Shown: positions 1 to 9,382 of the stretch, piece by piece
Position numbering within the stretch: position 1 is the stretch's first letter
How the letters are laid out: each line of letters starts with the position of its first letter
NCBI GenBank assembly: GCA_965116155.1
Contig: OZ220488.1
Coordinates: forward strand, 558,001-622,000
DNA length: 64,000 nt
DNA from: G965116155 sp965116155
Lineage (GTDB): Bacteria > Bdellovibrionota > Bdellovibrionia > Bdellovibrionales > UBA1609
Direction of reading: 5' to 3'
Position numbers and translations under genes: made by a program
The notes under the pieces: model-generated
The model's input: only the letters and a program-made list of their open reading frames with translations
The model's database searches: none
What the model was told of the DNA's origin: nothing

Positions 1-217
1 TCCCGTACGTTGAGCAAACAAAAATTAGAGCGCTAGTAAAATAAAATTGGGCAATAAGAGCCAACTCCAGAGCAGCCTCGTGAGCTATCCAGTTCTCCCT
101 TGAAATCCTGGGGCTTTTCGCTTGCCACCCGCTTAGCACCCCATAAAGGGGAGCAGGTGGCTACGCTATCCGCCCAAGGTTTCAAGGGGCCACTTTTATG
201 CTTACGCAGCTCTAACT
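1..217. repeat. Truncated class Y palindrome with nested class U element
   Basis: Bases 1-24 resemble the tail of a class W element (TTGAGCAAACAAA). A class Y left end (TTAGAGCGCTAGTAAAA) starts at 25. The Y arm is interrupted near 84 by a class U element running to about 208 (GCTATCCAG ... GCTTACGCA). The right half of Y is missing. The same U-in-Y arrangement is complete at 57488-57730, so this copy is a deletion derivative. The U 3' end abuts the stop codon of the neighbouring minus-strand gene. Confidence 0.8.
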
Positions 218-1270
218 TTATTTCTTCTGTACCGAATACTTTTCGAACACACCGTACTCGTGAAGCTTGTTGTATAGGGTTTTAATAGTAATACCCAAAG
301 CATGCGCCGCACGAGTCTTGTTGCCCGAGAAATAATCCAGCGCCTTAATAATGTACCTTTGCTCCAAGTCGTACAAACTCACCGTAGGGTTGTAGTCGTC
401 CAGTACCATTCTGGGATTCGACTTGGGGTTTAATACATGTTCTGGCAAGTCCTCTAGCTCCACGCGGTCTTTACCGCGCGCGAGCACCAGCAAACGGTCG
501 CAGCAGTTTCTAAGCTCCCTCACATTGCCAGGCCACGAATACTCCTGCAAAGCATTTAAAGCCTCCGAACTGAAATTGTACTGTCTGTCTACAAACTCAT
601 GGCTTTTAATATCGGACTTAGCTAAAAAATACTCCATCAGAGGAACAATATCGCTCTTGCGCTTGCGTAGCGACGGAATATTAAGCGTCACTGTATTGAT
701 GCGATAAAACAGATCCTCTCTAAAGCTCTGCTTAGCAACACCCTTGGCCAAGCTGCTGTTATTAGCAGCAATAATGCGCACATCGACCCTAACCGGCACC
801 TTGCCGCCTACACGATAGAAGCTCCCCTCTTGCAAAAAACTTAAAAGCCTCAACTGCGCCTCTAAGCTCATCGCACCTATATGTGACAAAAACACCGTGC
901 CACCATCGGCTTTTTCTAACAGGCCGGGCTTGTCTGCATAAGCGCCAGGAAAAGCGCCCTTTTCATGCCCAAACAATTCCGATTCCAACGACACCCCACT
1001 AAACGATTCACAATTAAAAGGCAAAAACGCCTTGTCACTCCGGCTGCTCTTAGCATGTATGCCACGGGCTATTAGCTTTTTACCCGTGCCACTCTCACCC
1101 ACTACAACCGTCGCTACATCTGAAACCGCAACGCGGCCCACACACAGCATTAGCTTGCGCATAACCTCAGACTTGTAAACAATTTTGTCCGCACTGCTAT
1201 CAGCCTTGGACTCTTTAGGAGAATAAAACTGATTCCCACCACCAGGAGCTAAAACATACTTAGTAGACAC
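218..1270 (-). CDS. Sigma-54 activator-like AAA+ protein with degenerate Walker B
   Basis: This 350-residue protein has the layout of a bacterial enhancer-binding protein without a receiver domain: an AAA+ domain at about 30-270 and a Fis-type helix-turn-helix at about 305-345. Walker A is intact (GESGTGKK, residues 58-65) and the FREDLFYR arginine-finger region is present. Two key motifs are altered. The sigma-54 contact loop reads GAFPGA instead of GAFTGA (105-110), and Walker B reads VFLSH where the family has LFLDE (126-130), so both acidic catalytic residues are gone. It may therefore bind DNA and nucleotide without hydrolysing ATP or opening sigma-54 promoters. The GTG start at 1270 is chosen because GAGGAGGG lies 7 bases upstream. 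The gene ends beside a palindromic element. Confidence 0.85.
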   Translation of the reverse strand: MSTKYVLAPGGGNQFYSPKESKADSSADKIVYKSEVMRKLMLCVGRVAVSDVATVVVGESGTGKKLIARGIHAKSSRSDKAFLPFNCESFSGVSLESELFGHEKGAFPGAYADKPGLLEKADGGTVFLSHIGAMSLEAQLRLLSFLQEGSFYRVGGKVPVRVDVRIIAANNSSLAKGVAKQSFREDLFYRINTVTLNIPSLRKRKSDIVPLMEYFLAKSDIKSHEFVDRQYNFSSEALNALQEYSWPGNVRELRNCCDRLLVLARGKDRVELEDLPEHVLNPKSNPRMVLDDYNPTVSLYDLEQRYIIKALDYFSGNKTRAAHALGITIKTLYNKLHEYGVFEKYSVQKK

Positions 1271-1665
1271 TTTAAGGCCCTCCTCTTAAGCTACCTGCAA
1301 AGAACATCCACCAGCTCCCCAATGCCAGATACTTTCTATGCGCCTTGTTACCTCCCCCCAGTAAAAACTTCGCAGACCAAAATCCACGGGCTGCGTACCA
1401 GGGTTTATAGCATAAATATTTAATTTAATCAATAAATGCGCTTTATAGCTCCTTTCCATCCTATTTGGCCCAAGGCCCTAAAGCTTCGATTTGAACCTAG
1501 CTGAGTGTGTTTTAGCGCAATTTGTCATAAAATTTTAGTTGATCGCTACTACTTAGCTCTGGGCTTGGCTCCTGGCGCGTTTTGGCATTTTTTGTCGCGC
1601 CAAGCGCTTGCTATAAGGCTCTTAGCAAAACAAAGGCCATAAAAAGGCCCAAAAATTAAGAGGAC
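1271..1665. other. Divergent intergenic region, 395 bp
   Basis: Between the divergent activator gene and the Xer gene. It is AT-rich around 1400-1440 and should hold promoters for both. I found no palindromic element, RNA gene or convincing sigma-54 site (the GG...GC spacing near 1585 is wrong). Confidence 0.4.
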
Positions 1666-2670
1666 ATGGGGCAAAAACCACTCACCACCGGCACTTTGGC
1701 TCATTTGGCTTGCCTGTATTTGGATCAGCTTTTTAATACCTGCGCCCTAAGACCCCACAGCCTCAAAGGCTACACAGTAGACCTGAATCAGTTTTTTGCC
1801 CTTAAGGGGTTTGAAATTTTTTCCAAAAAAGGCCGGCACCATATTACTAGTAAGACATGGGTCCAAAGTGACAAGAGCATAGATGCCTCAGACGTGCTCA
1901 CGTGGTCACGACAGGCCCAGGCCGTTTGGGGGCCCTTAAGTGCTGCTAGTCGGCAACGCAAAGCCTCTGCCCTTAAGGCGTTTTTTAAATGGTGCCTTAA
2001 AGAAGGGCATATGGAACAAAATATTGGCACCCACATCGTTGCGCCCAAGGTGCCAGAAAAACTGCCCCACTTTATATCGGTGGACGAAGCTCTCGTGGTC
2101 CTAAAGCACTGCCAAGACCGCTCCTTAAGCAGCATTAAGTCTAAGAGCCTATTTTTGCTACTTTATGGGGGCGGACTACGTGTTAGTGAGGCCTGTGCCC
2201 TTAAGTGGCGAGACATAAACCACGAGCGCAACTCTTTGCTCGTGCAAGGCAAGGGAGGCAAAGAACGCCACGCATGCGTGCCACCTATGGCCTTAGAGGC
2301 CCTCGCACGCTTGCCATTGGTGGGCGAGTATATCTGGGGCCAAAAATCCCTTAATCCCCGCTCAGCCTTTAATATGATTCAAAAATTAGGACTCAAAGCC
2401 GGCTTGCAAAAACCGCTCACCCCCCACGCGCTCCGCCACAGCTTTGCGACGCACCTTTTGGAGAGCGGTGCCGATTTGCGTATTTTGCAAGAGCTACTGG
2501 GGCACAGCTCTCTTAGGGCCACTCAAAAATACCTGCACTTGGACCTTAACCGCCTCAGCCACATTATGGAAACCCAACACCCCTTAGGCCAAAGCATTAA
2601 CAGCCCTGCCTCTAACAAGCTAGCCCCTGAACAGCCCGCGCCCCAAACGCCAAACATGGACAAAACGTGA
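1666..2670 (+). CDS. xerC: Tyrosine recombinase XerC/XerD-like
   Basis: Site-specific tyrosine recombinase of 334 residues. The N-terminal SAM-like DNA-binding domain occupies about 10-115 and the catalytic domain about 135-295. Visible catalytic residues are Arg172 (LRVSE), Lys196 or Lys199 in the beta-hairpin (QGKGGKE), His254 and Arg257 (HALRH), His280 (LLGHSS) and the nucleophile Tyr289. A Pro/Ala-rich tail of about 35 residues follows. Xer proteins resolve chromosome dimers at dif, and a second Xer lies at 61495-62367, so the two could form the XerC/XerD pair; which is which is a guess. The start ATG follows GAGG. The stop overlaps the GTG start of the next gene (GTGA), implying translational coupling. 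Confidence 0.85.
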   Translation: MGQKPLTTGTLAHLACLYLDQLFNTCALRPHSLKGYTVDLNQFFALKGFEIFSKKGRHHITSKTWVQSDKSIDASDVLTWSRQAQAVWGPLSAASRQRKASALKAFFKWCLKEGHMEQNIGTHIVAPKVPEKLPHFISVDEALVVLKHCQDRSLSSIKSKSLFLLLYGGGLRVSEACALKWRDINHERNSLLVQGKGGKERHACVPPMALEALARLPLVGEYIWGQKSLNPRSAFNMIQKLGLKAGLQKPLTPHALRHSFATHLLESGADLRILQELLGHSSLRATQKYLHLDLNRLSHIMETQHPLGQSINSPASNKLAPEQPAPQTPNMDKT

Positions 2671-3812
2671 ATTTTGCAAAATACCCCCTATACACATTGG
2701 CGCTATTTATATATTCCCATACAGCTAATGGTCAGCTCCATTGGGGCTGGCAAACCCATACAAGCATCTGGCACGAAAACCCTGTACTAGTATCCTCTAG
2801 TGGATTTTTGGCCCATGCAGCACCTGCGTTTGGAGTTTTGGACACCAAAAAACGCAACACACATCTTGGCTCTTGGCGCATAGGCGCTGGAGTAGAGAAT
2901 CACAGCACCTTAAAAAATACCCCCCGCCACTACCTGGGGCTTAAAAGCGCCGTGCAGCATGTGTATAGCTTTAACCAGGCTATCAGCCATGCGGACCCTT
3001 CTTTCATAAAAGCCTCCCTTCCCTATACCTTAAAGCACCGCCCCACTCTGGACTTGCGCTTAGTACCCGAGGCGTATGTGCTGTTTCAGGATACCGATGC
3101 CGACGGGGGGCGCGAGTTTAACCTAACCCGCGTAGGGCTTAGCGCAGAGGGAGTATTTAAAGCCCTACCTCTACGCTTGGCCAAAACCTCTGCTAGCACT
3201 TACGCACCCGTGGGTTTTGCCAGAACCCATAGCTGGTATTTTGGTTTTTTTGCCAATCTGTTTCATGTCCCCACCGAAAGCACCCGCAGGTATACCCCTT
3301 ACCTTGTAGCAGGACACCAATACCACAGGACGAGCTTTAACCACGCCTGGGGAGCTTTGGCAGAGGCAAGTACTTACTTTGACCCAGAGCCCAAGCTGGC
3401 TTTCACCCAAGCGAGGATTGGGCTGTTTTATGAAAAGTTTTTTGGCATAATTCCATGGTCACCTGCCTCAAAAAACATAGCAGCAAACGCCACAACAGAC
3501 ACAGTAGCAACAGCATCAGGCGGCCACGCACTGCGCTCCGCCAAAACCACACTGCCCCCTGCCGCAGACCCCAGAAAAGGCACACTTTGGATAAAAGGTG
3601 ATGCCGCGTTTGTAAATTTTCGTGCAAAAAGCAAAAAAGCCATGCGCATACAAATAAGCACAGGCGCCACAAAAAACCTGCGCTCCCACATGCAGCTAGG
3701 CACTTCGATCAGATGGTCACTGCTTCACGATCAAGGGGCTTCGGATAGCACCATCTCCACCACCCTCCAGCACCATTTTGTGAGCCATGTTTTTATTCGC
3801 GCTGGTTTTTGA
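2667..3812 (+). CDS. Predicted outer-membrane or secreted protein, unknown function
   Basis: Not recognised by family. The 381-residue product begins with a signal-peptide-like segment (hydrophobic residues about 6-20, then TANGQ), is rich in aromatic and small residues, and ends with an alternating strand closing in Phe (VFIRAGF), as many outer-membrane beta-barrels do. A low-complexity Ala/Thr stretch lies around residues 270-310. Its GTG start overlaps the xerC-like stop by four bases, so it is probably co-transcribed and coupled with the recombinase, although no functional link is obvious. Confidence 0.6.
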   Translation: MNFAKYPLYTLALFIYSHTANGQLHWGWQTHTSIWHENPVLVSSSGFLAHAAPAFGVLDTKKRNTHLGSWRIGAGVENHSTLKNTPRHYLGLKSAVQHVYSFNQAISHADPSFIKASLPYTLKHRPTLDLRLVPEAYVLFQDTDADGGREFNLTRVGLSAEGVFKALPLRLAKTSASTYAPVGFARTHSWYFGFFANLFHVPTESTRRYTPYLVAGHQYHRTSFNHAWGALAEASTYFDPEPKLAFTQARIGLFYEKFFGIIPWSPASKNIAANATTDTVATASGGHALRSAKTTLPPAADPRKGTLWIKGDAAFVNFRAKSKKAMRIQISTGATKNLRSHMQLGTSIRWSLLHDQGASDSTISTTLQHHFVSHVFIRAGF

Positions 3813-3836
3813 CACAGGCTGCTAGTTTTAAACAGC

Positions 3837-4748
3837 TTAGCGTAGGGCCTTATTGAGCGTGTCTGCCAAACGGCGCCCTGCCAGAAAAAACCTACTCTTA
3901 AGCGCAGTATCTACGCGGTCGCGGTAATAGTACCCTAGCTTGTGTTGCACCCTTTTTTTGCGCCTGCTCCACTTTTTAAAAAACTCCGCCGGCTTAAAGG
4001 GCGGCAAATTACCATTTAGTTGCCGGTTAGCAAAAGTATACGCCAGCTGGTGGTAACCCACAGACTCGCGCGCCCAGTCCGTTGCATTACCAAGGTTTTT
4101 GGGTGCTTTTTGCGTGGCTTCTAGCAAATCCGCCCACTCTGTAAAAGACAGCTCCATCCAATTTACAAGGTCCTCATCCCACACAGAGTGGAGGTTGGTT
4201 TTTTTGCCAAACCACGACACCTTATAAAAACGCGCCCCTTGGTCTTCTTTATACCCCACATGCAAGGGCATATGGATATCTCCCACAAAATGCGCAAGTA
4301 ACTTAATGGCTTCGGGTTTTTTTATTTTATGGTGCGTGACGGTGCCTTTTAAAATGCCTACGGCAAACTCTATGCCGTCTAGAACATTTTTAGGTTTTTT
4401 AGGATTAGGTTTTGGAAACCGAGGCGCGCCTGAGAAATTAATAGAGGAATTAATATTAATATAATGCCAAGGCCGCATAAAATCCCACTGTGGGTAGCTC
4501 TTCATAAAATCCGGCCACACCGCGGCCTCGGATAAAGGCAAGCCCTTTAGCAAGGTGTTTACCTTTTTTTTTGCATTGGCGCTCAGGTTTCTTTGCCCAA
4601 TTTCCCCTACCACACGATGCCCCGTTCGCCCCCAAGCCCACAGCACGCTCGGCGCACTAAGCACTACTAAAAATACCAGCCCCCACACTGCATAACCCAA
4701 CCCAACACGACCACACCCAAATAAGCCCGACCAAACACTCATACGCAC
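3837..4748 (-). CDS. S1/P1-type zinc nuclease
   Basis: A 303-residue secreted nuclease of the S1/P1 (phospholipase C-like) fold, which cleaves single-stranded DNA or RNA using three zinc ions. The signal peptide ends at residue ~38 (LWA), which leaves Trp as the first mature residue (WGRTGH), as this family needs because the N-terminal Trp is a zinc ligand. Other ligand-bearing motifs are AVWPDF, PWHYI, HFVGDIHMPLHV and HSVWDEDL. The product would act in the periplasm or outside the cell, perhaps for nucleotide scavenging. The N-terminal region before the hydrophobic core is unusually long, so translation may start a little later. Confidence 0.88.
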   Translation of the reverse strand: MRMSVWSGLFGCGRVGLGYAVWGLVFLVVLSAPSVLWAWGRTGHRVVGEIGQRNLSANAKKKVNTLLKGLPLSEAAVWPDFMKSYPQWDFMRPWHYININSSINFSGAPRFPKPNPKKPKNVLDGIEFAVGILKGTVTHHKIKKPEAIKLLAHFVGDIHMPLHVGYKEDQGARFYKVSWFGKKTNLHSVWDEDLVNWMELSFTEWADLLEATQKAPKNLGNATDWARESVGYHQLAYTFANRQLNGNLPPFKPAEFFKKWSRRKKRVQHKLGYYYRDRVDTALKSRFFLAGRRLADTLNKALR

Positions 4749-4845
4749 ACCTCTTTAGTAAAAAGACCAACTCATTAAGGCCCTTTTATCTTATAAGTTA
4801 GGCGTCCTGTCTAGGTGTACGGGGTAGAATTATAATGTTATTTTA

Positions 4846-6297
4846 TTATCCTGTTATTATCTTGGCGTTCTCAAACTTATACACTGAAGATCTACGGTTT
4901 TTAGGGTCTTCCGGCGTCGCCTCAATCCATATCAAGGCCCTGTCGCCTACTCTTTGGGTGCATTCTATGTCCAAAAAAGCCGGCGACCAAGTCCCTGGGT
5001 TAAGGTGCTCAATGGCCCCTAGGGTTTCGTGCCTTATCACATGCGAATGTCCATAAACCACTCTTTGCACACCGGCAATAAGCCCCGTAAGATTTAGTAG
5101 TTTTTCACTGGGCTCTTTATACTCTATTGCAGATGACGAAACCGTTTGCGCATAAAAAAACACAAACGGCGAAAACAACGCTATAGGCACCAATACCCAC
5201 CAAATAGAAATACCAAACCAAAAGCTCATTTGCGAAAAAATAAAATAAAACACAAACAAACCCAGCAAAATAAGCGTAGCCCGGTCCAAGTAAAGCTCTC
5301 TAGCCAAAGACAAAGGCGAGCTCGCGGCTGGTGTTTCAATAAGTTGGCGCATCTCGCGCATAACTCGAGCCGATGTATTAGCACGATAAGCCATATCCTC
5401 TATACGCCGCTCTACACTAAGAGGATCACCCGACGAAGGTTGCAGCTGGTCTATAAAAGACTGCACAAAACAAACCACCGAGCCCCAAAACCACGTTGCC
5501 AGCAAAAACGGCTGAGCTTTGTAAATATATTTAAAAAAAAAGGCCACAAATTTTCTAAACCCCATTGTAAAATGGGCCTCAACATGGGGGTTGATATAGC
5601 CAACACCATTAAGCAAATAACGCGTAGTAAGATCACCAAAGGGTATGCGTATTTCAAGGTACCTGCGACGCCTTAAGTAAGGATTAACAGGGTCTTCACA
5701 AACACAGTACGGATCATACTGGTTGCCATGTTCTATTAAAGTGTCTCCGTTGCTAATATAAAACCACTCACAAAACCGCAACTTATTTTTTGTGGCATTT
5801 TCGCCACCCAGGGCTTGTATGATTTCTTTTTGCACATCCCTCCAGTGCAGTTCTAAATCATGATTGCCTACAATAAATATTACTTTGTGGCCTTTTTTTA
5901 TAAAATCTGCCAGTGCTTTAAACCAAATGGGGTGCTCCTCTATAATGACCTGCATTTTAAATAGGGATTTTTCTTCCGTTGGATGCAGGCCGCGCCTTCG
6001 CTCCAGCCATGAAATTCTATAGGGAGGGTCTAAAGGCAGCTTAGTGACACTATCAAAATCAAACACATCCCCATTTAGTACGAGCTCGATCTTTTTGCCC
6101 GCAGCAAGCTTTATGGCTTCTTTTAAAAAGTCTGCAAATTCTTGATCAAAAAAAAACTCTTTGGTTTTATATTTTTTCCATAAAGGATAATCTTTACGCA
6201 CAGGTTCGGCTTCACACAAGTGCAAATCACTCACCACTATAGTGCAGTCGGATTTTGCAAAATTAGGATCTAGATTAGGTAGAGCGTGGACTGCCAT
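4846..6297 (-). CDS. Membrane-anchored calcineurin-like metallophosphoesterase
   Basis: A 483-residue protein with the five metallophosphoesterase blocks in order: SDLHL (~24), GDVFDF (~76), GNHDLELHW (~144), the EHGNQYDP region (~190) and YGHSHV (~417), which supply the dimetal ligands Asp, His, Asp, Asn, His and His. A hydrophobic stretch near residue 250 and two strong membrane segments at about 335-385 interrupt the domain, so it is probably attached to the inner membrane. The substrate cannot be read from sequence; the UDP-diacylglucosamine hydrolase and phosphodiesterase branches are alternatives. The next gene upstream ends 15 bases before the ATG, so the two form an operon. Confidence 0.82.
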   Translation of the reverse strand: MAVHALPNLDPNFAKSDCTIVVSDLHLCEAEPVRKDYPLWKKYKTKEFFFDQEFADFLKEAIKLAAGKKIELVLNGDVFDFDSVTKLPLDPPYRISWLERRRGLHPTEEKSLFKMQVIIEEHPIWFKALADFIKKGHKVIFIVGNHDLELHWRDVQKEIIQALGGENATKNKLRFCEWFYISNGDTLIEHGNQYDPYCVCEDPVNPYLRRRRYLEIRIPFGDLTTRYLLNGVGYINPHVEAHFTMGFRKFVAFFFKYIYKAQPFLLATWFWGSVVCFVQSFIDQLQPSSGDPLSVERRIEDMAYRANTSARVMREMRQLIETPAASSPLSLARELYLDRATLILLGLFVFYFIFSQMSFWFGISIWWVLVPIALFSPFVFFYAQTVSSSAIEYKEPSEKLLNLTGLIAGVQRVVYGHSHVIRHETLGAIEHLNPGTWSPAFLDIECTQRVGDRALIWIEATPEDPKNRRSSVYKFENAKIITG

Positions 6298-6312
6298 AAA
6301 GCCAAAAAGTGT

Positions 6313-8421
6313 TTAAGTTGTTTTTTTAGATTTTAAACCCATATCTAAATCCAAAACGCTAACCTTTAGCCTATCTACAGCTACAATCCTTGTTAGGATC
6401 TTATTACTCTGGTCTGTTAATAGGCTAAGTGTGTGCAAGCCGGGAGGAACATTAAAAATCACAAAACCCCCACCCTCTTCACCTAGGGTTTGTTTGTTTT
6501 TGTTGTTTTTTAAAATTTTGCCGTTTTTGTCAAAATAAAACGTATACCTCTCAAGGTCGCCAGGCTTGTGCTCAAAATTAGTTTTGTAGTTTAGCTTCAC
6601 TGCAAAGCGCGAATTTTTAACAAACCCCACAACGACGCCATCTGTTAGACTGATTTTTGTTTTAGACTGCGCAGCAAGATCTTGCAGCCAGTCATCTCGC
6701 ACTAGGGGTACATCCAGGTGTTTAATATTGCGCGGCATAAGGTACTGGCTAGATGCAAACTCTTTCTCCCCTTGAGCCTCTACAAAAAAAAGGCCCGAAC
6801 CCTTTGCAAATCTTATAGCCTGATCCTTATTGGGCTCAGGAAAAAAATGATCCTGCGAGAGACCTAAAATTTTCACACTCGCACTTTGCTCTTTGTTGTT
6901 TAGCGCATCATAAACCCTTACAGGTGTGGGCTCGTAGTGGGTGGTGTTAATGTCCACATACGACACGCTTTGTTCTTCTACCAAAGCAATTTGCGCAGGC
7001 CATAGCTCGTTTTTAAACCTTACCCTTAAAGACACAGGACCTGGCTCTACATTAACCACTGCAAACATCCCATTATTGGATGTAGCACTTAAATTGGGGT
7101 CGGGCACGATATTTTGAAAATACACCACGCGCGCATCGGATTTAAACTGACTGTTTTCAGCCACCTCCACTTGGGCACCGCTAAGAGGCTTGGAGCCTCC
7201 TGTTATTTGCCCCCAGACCACTCCTTTTTTAAGAGCGTGGGGGAGGGCCTTTTTAGCTAGTACGCTTTTTAGCAGGCTTTTCACCATGCTGCTTGGAAAA
7301 AGCTTTACCAAGTGCTCTGCAGTGCCACTCACACCTGGGCTAATGGTGTTCCAGTGATTGCGGTGCCGCGCGCGCAAAAAAAATGTCGACGACTCTTGAA
7401 ACGCGCTATCCAAATAAATACCACGCGGCGTGTTGGCTATGCGCAAGCCTATACCATCCACATGCAACACAGCGTCCATCATGGTTTTTGGGTTCCACTT
7501 AAATCTGTTGCCCGAAACAACAGCGGCCCTTAATCCAGAAAATCTAGGTTTTAACACCAAGTGCAAATCTGTTGCACTTTGTTGCACGTCAGACTCTCCG
7601 TATCCTAAGAGCTGTCCACTTGATGTGCGGGCTTCGCCCACCACAACCCCTCCTGGCTCTTTTAGGGCAAGGCTAAAGCTTGCATCTTGCAAAAACACAC
7701 TGGCCTTACTAAGCACGTGACCGTTTTTTATGTGGTAAATGCCAACATTAATATGTTTTCCATCGGCTCCTAGCCCATCTTTAAAAACCAAGCTGCCTTG
7801 TATAACTTTTTGCGTGGTAGTATTGGGTTTAAAAGTACTAAGAGCAATCCCATTGCGGCGCACGGGGTTTTTAGCTCCAGCTTGGTCCGTGTGGGATTTT
7901 TTTGCGAGAGTTTGCTCTGCGTTTTGTTTTTTTGTAGCAATTTTGTTTTTGTTTTTTTTAACTATGCGGCTTAGGTCTTCTAGCATATGACTGAGGCTGT
8001 TTGCTACGCTGGTGCTTAGTCTTATTTGGTCATTGGGGTTAAAGGCCGGGCGCTTTTGGGACACCACAAGGGGCTTTAGGTTAAAGTGAGAAGGCACCAA
8101 GCTTTTAGACTGCGCAGCCCATTTTTTGCCTGCGCGCAAGTTTTCTTTAAAGTTCACCTTGCTGACTGTTTGGATGCTGGTTTTTTGGCTGCTAGTTTTT
8201 TGGGGGGCCGGGGCTTTAATGGGTAAGGTTTTAGCAAACCATTTTTGTAGCGTGGTATTTGTATGAATTTTATCTCCTACTATGTGTTGCAGGGCCGCTA
8301 GTGGTGGCTCGCTAAAGTTTTGCTTTATTACAAGAGGTGCGCCCGGTGTGATATGCAAATACGGGTCTATTTTATTAACCCAAAATAACACACAAAAAAA
8401 AGCGACAAAAGTTTTTAACAT
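6313..8421 (-). CDS. Large secreted or anchored protein with beta-sandwich repeats, unknown function
   Basis: A 702-residue protein with an N-terminal hydrophobic segment (residues 2-16) that fits a signal peptide or anchor. It continues with a Lys/Thr/Gln-rich linker to about 200, then repeated beta-rich modules. The segment at about 400-490 (GVVWGQITGG ... VEPGPVSLRVRF) looks like a carboxypeptidase-regulatory-like or transthyretin-type fold. No catalytic motif is visible. It precedes the metallophosphoesterase by 15 bases on the same strand. An envelope role is inference. Confidence 0.55.
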   Translation of the reverse strand: MLKTFVAFFCVLFWVNKIDPYLHITPGAPLVIKQNFSEPPLAALQHIVGDKIHTNTTLQKWFAKTLPIKAPAPQKTSSQKTSIQTVSKVNFKENLRAGKKWAAQSKSLVPSHFNLKPLVVSQKRPAFNPNDQIRLSTSVANSLSHMLEDLSRIVKKNKNKIATKKQNAEQTLAKKSHTDQAGAKNPVRRNGIALSTFKPNTTTQKVIQGSLVFKDGLGADGKHINVGIYHIKNGHVLSKASVFLQDASFSLALKEPGGVVVGEARTSSGQLLGYGESDVQQSATDLHLVLKPRFSGLRAAVVSGNRFKWNPKTMMDAVLHVDGIGLRIANTPRGIYLDSAFQESSTFFLRARHRNHWNTISPGVSGTAEHLVKLFPSSMVKSLLKSVLAKKALPHALKKGVVWGQITGGSKPLSGAQVEVAENSQFKSDARVVYFQNIVPDPNLSATSNNGMFAVVNVEPGPVSLRVRFKNELWPAQIALVEEQSVSYVDINTTHYEPTPVRVYDALNNKEQSASVKILGLSQDHFFPEPNKDQAIRFAKGSGLFFVEAQGEKEFASSQYLMPRNIKHLDVPLVRDDWLQDLAAQSKTKISLTDGVVVGFVKNSRFAVKLNYKTNFEHKPGDLERYTFYFDKNGKILKNNKNKQTLGEEGGGFVIFNVPPGLHTLSLLTDQSNKILTRIVAVDRLKVSVLDLDMGLKSKKTT

Positions 8422-8556
8422 GTTTTAAATATATACAGGGGTGTATATTTGATGCTTACGCCCTCTATACACTTTATGCCCCCTACACTTAAGAATAAGT
8501 CCTGGCGTTTAGCAGCTCAAAAAGGGGCGGCTCAATTCGCGACTTAGTGATAGTTA

Positions 8557-9024
8557 TTAGCGAGCGGAAAAGGTTTCTTGTGACAAGGCCTTAAGCCTTA
8601 GCACAATTTTATCAGACAGACTTTGGGCCAAGTACAAAACTTTGCGGCCTGTTTTGTATTGGTTTTTTTTAAGCTTTTGCTCATACACCTCTACCACAAT
8701 GGTGTATGGAGGTGTGCGCGACACAATATGCACATGGGCCACATAGACTTTAGGCGCGTTCAAGGGGGCTGGCACTAAAGACAGGGTGCGGTCTTCGTAC
8801 TTTTTGGCTGCTGTGTACCAAAAAAAGGGCTTTGACAAAAACCTTCGCCCTTCTAGGTCCATATGGTCCAGTCCCAGGGGCATGCTTTGTATGATGGCTT
8901 TTTTTAGCGCTTCAAACTCATAATTTAGCCTTGTCAAATGTGGCCCTTTGGCCCATGCTCCAGCAGCACACAGAGCCCAAGCCCCCACCAAAACCCCCAC
9001 CTTTAAATCAGCACGCATACCCAT
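8557..9024 (-). CDS. Small secreted protein, unknown function
   Basis: About 155 residues with a clear signal peptide (VGVLVGAWALCAAGAWA, then KGP). The mature part is mixed alpha/beta without a recognised motif; a segment near YTIVVEVYEQ may be a beta hairpin. The ATG at 9024 (or 9018) is preferred to the upstream GTG because it places the signal peptide at the N-terminus. The gene ends SAR-stop, beside sequence resembling an element end. Confidence 0.55.
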   Translation of the reverse strand: MGMRADLKVGVLVGAWALCAAGAWAKGPHLTRLNYEFEALKKAIIQSMPLGLDHMDLEGRRFLSKPFFWYTAAKKYEDRTLSLVPAPLNAPKVYVAHVHIVSRTPPYTIVVEVYEQKLKKNQYKTGRKVLYLAQSLSDKIVLRLKALSQETFSAR

Positions 9025-9129
9025 ACTATCGCCTAGTGGGTTTTGTAACTTGATGAGGCACAAGCTGTGGCACAGGGCTAGTGTTGCAAATTAGGGCACC
9101 TGCTATGCTCAGGCTGAAAAAGCACCTTG

Positions 9130-9357
9130 TTATGCAAGTTCATTCTCTCTATGGCATCGCTTCATGCCTTTTGGAATTGCCACTTTACGATAGAGTTCAA
9201 TAAACTCTGATTTGACATTTACATTAAGATAAATCGGAACATGAAGCTCAGCTAATGTTTTAAACACCTTTGCTGCCTGCACGTGAAAAGTACTTTTGGC
9301 TCTAATTATTTCCTCCTTTCCCTTATATAGTTGTCGTATAGTTGCCCTGAGAGACAC
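9130..9357 (-). pseudogene. Possible remnant of a PIN-like nuclease gene
   Basis: A 75-residue frame whose middle (ELHVPIYLNVNVKSEFIELY) resembles the helix-strand of PIN-domain ribonucleases. It ends soon afterwards, without the later acidic residues. No signal peptide or ribosome site stands out, and the 5' end abuts the divergent secreted-protein gene. Probably a decayed toxin-like gene; it could be non-coding. Confidence 0.3.
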
Positions 9358-9382
9358 TTTTAAAAACCTTAGGAGGCGTGCA

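Noticed and set aside
1580..1600. A sigma-54 promoter upstream of the xerC-like gene
   Set aside because: TTGGCATTTTTTGTCGC has 11 rather than 10 bases between GG and GC and a poor -12 element.
1666..2670. Xer recombinases as the mover of the palindromes
   Set aside because: Xer sites are ~28-bp with inverted 11-mers and produce no 3-bp duplications; no dif-like core is recognisable in the elements.
5146..5676. A plus-strand basic 176-residue frame
   Set aside because: It is antisense to the well-supported metallophosphoesterase and is an artefact of AT-rich codons.
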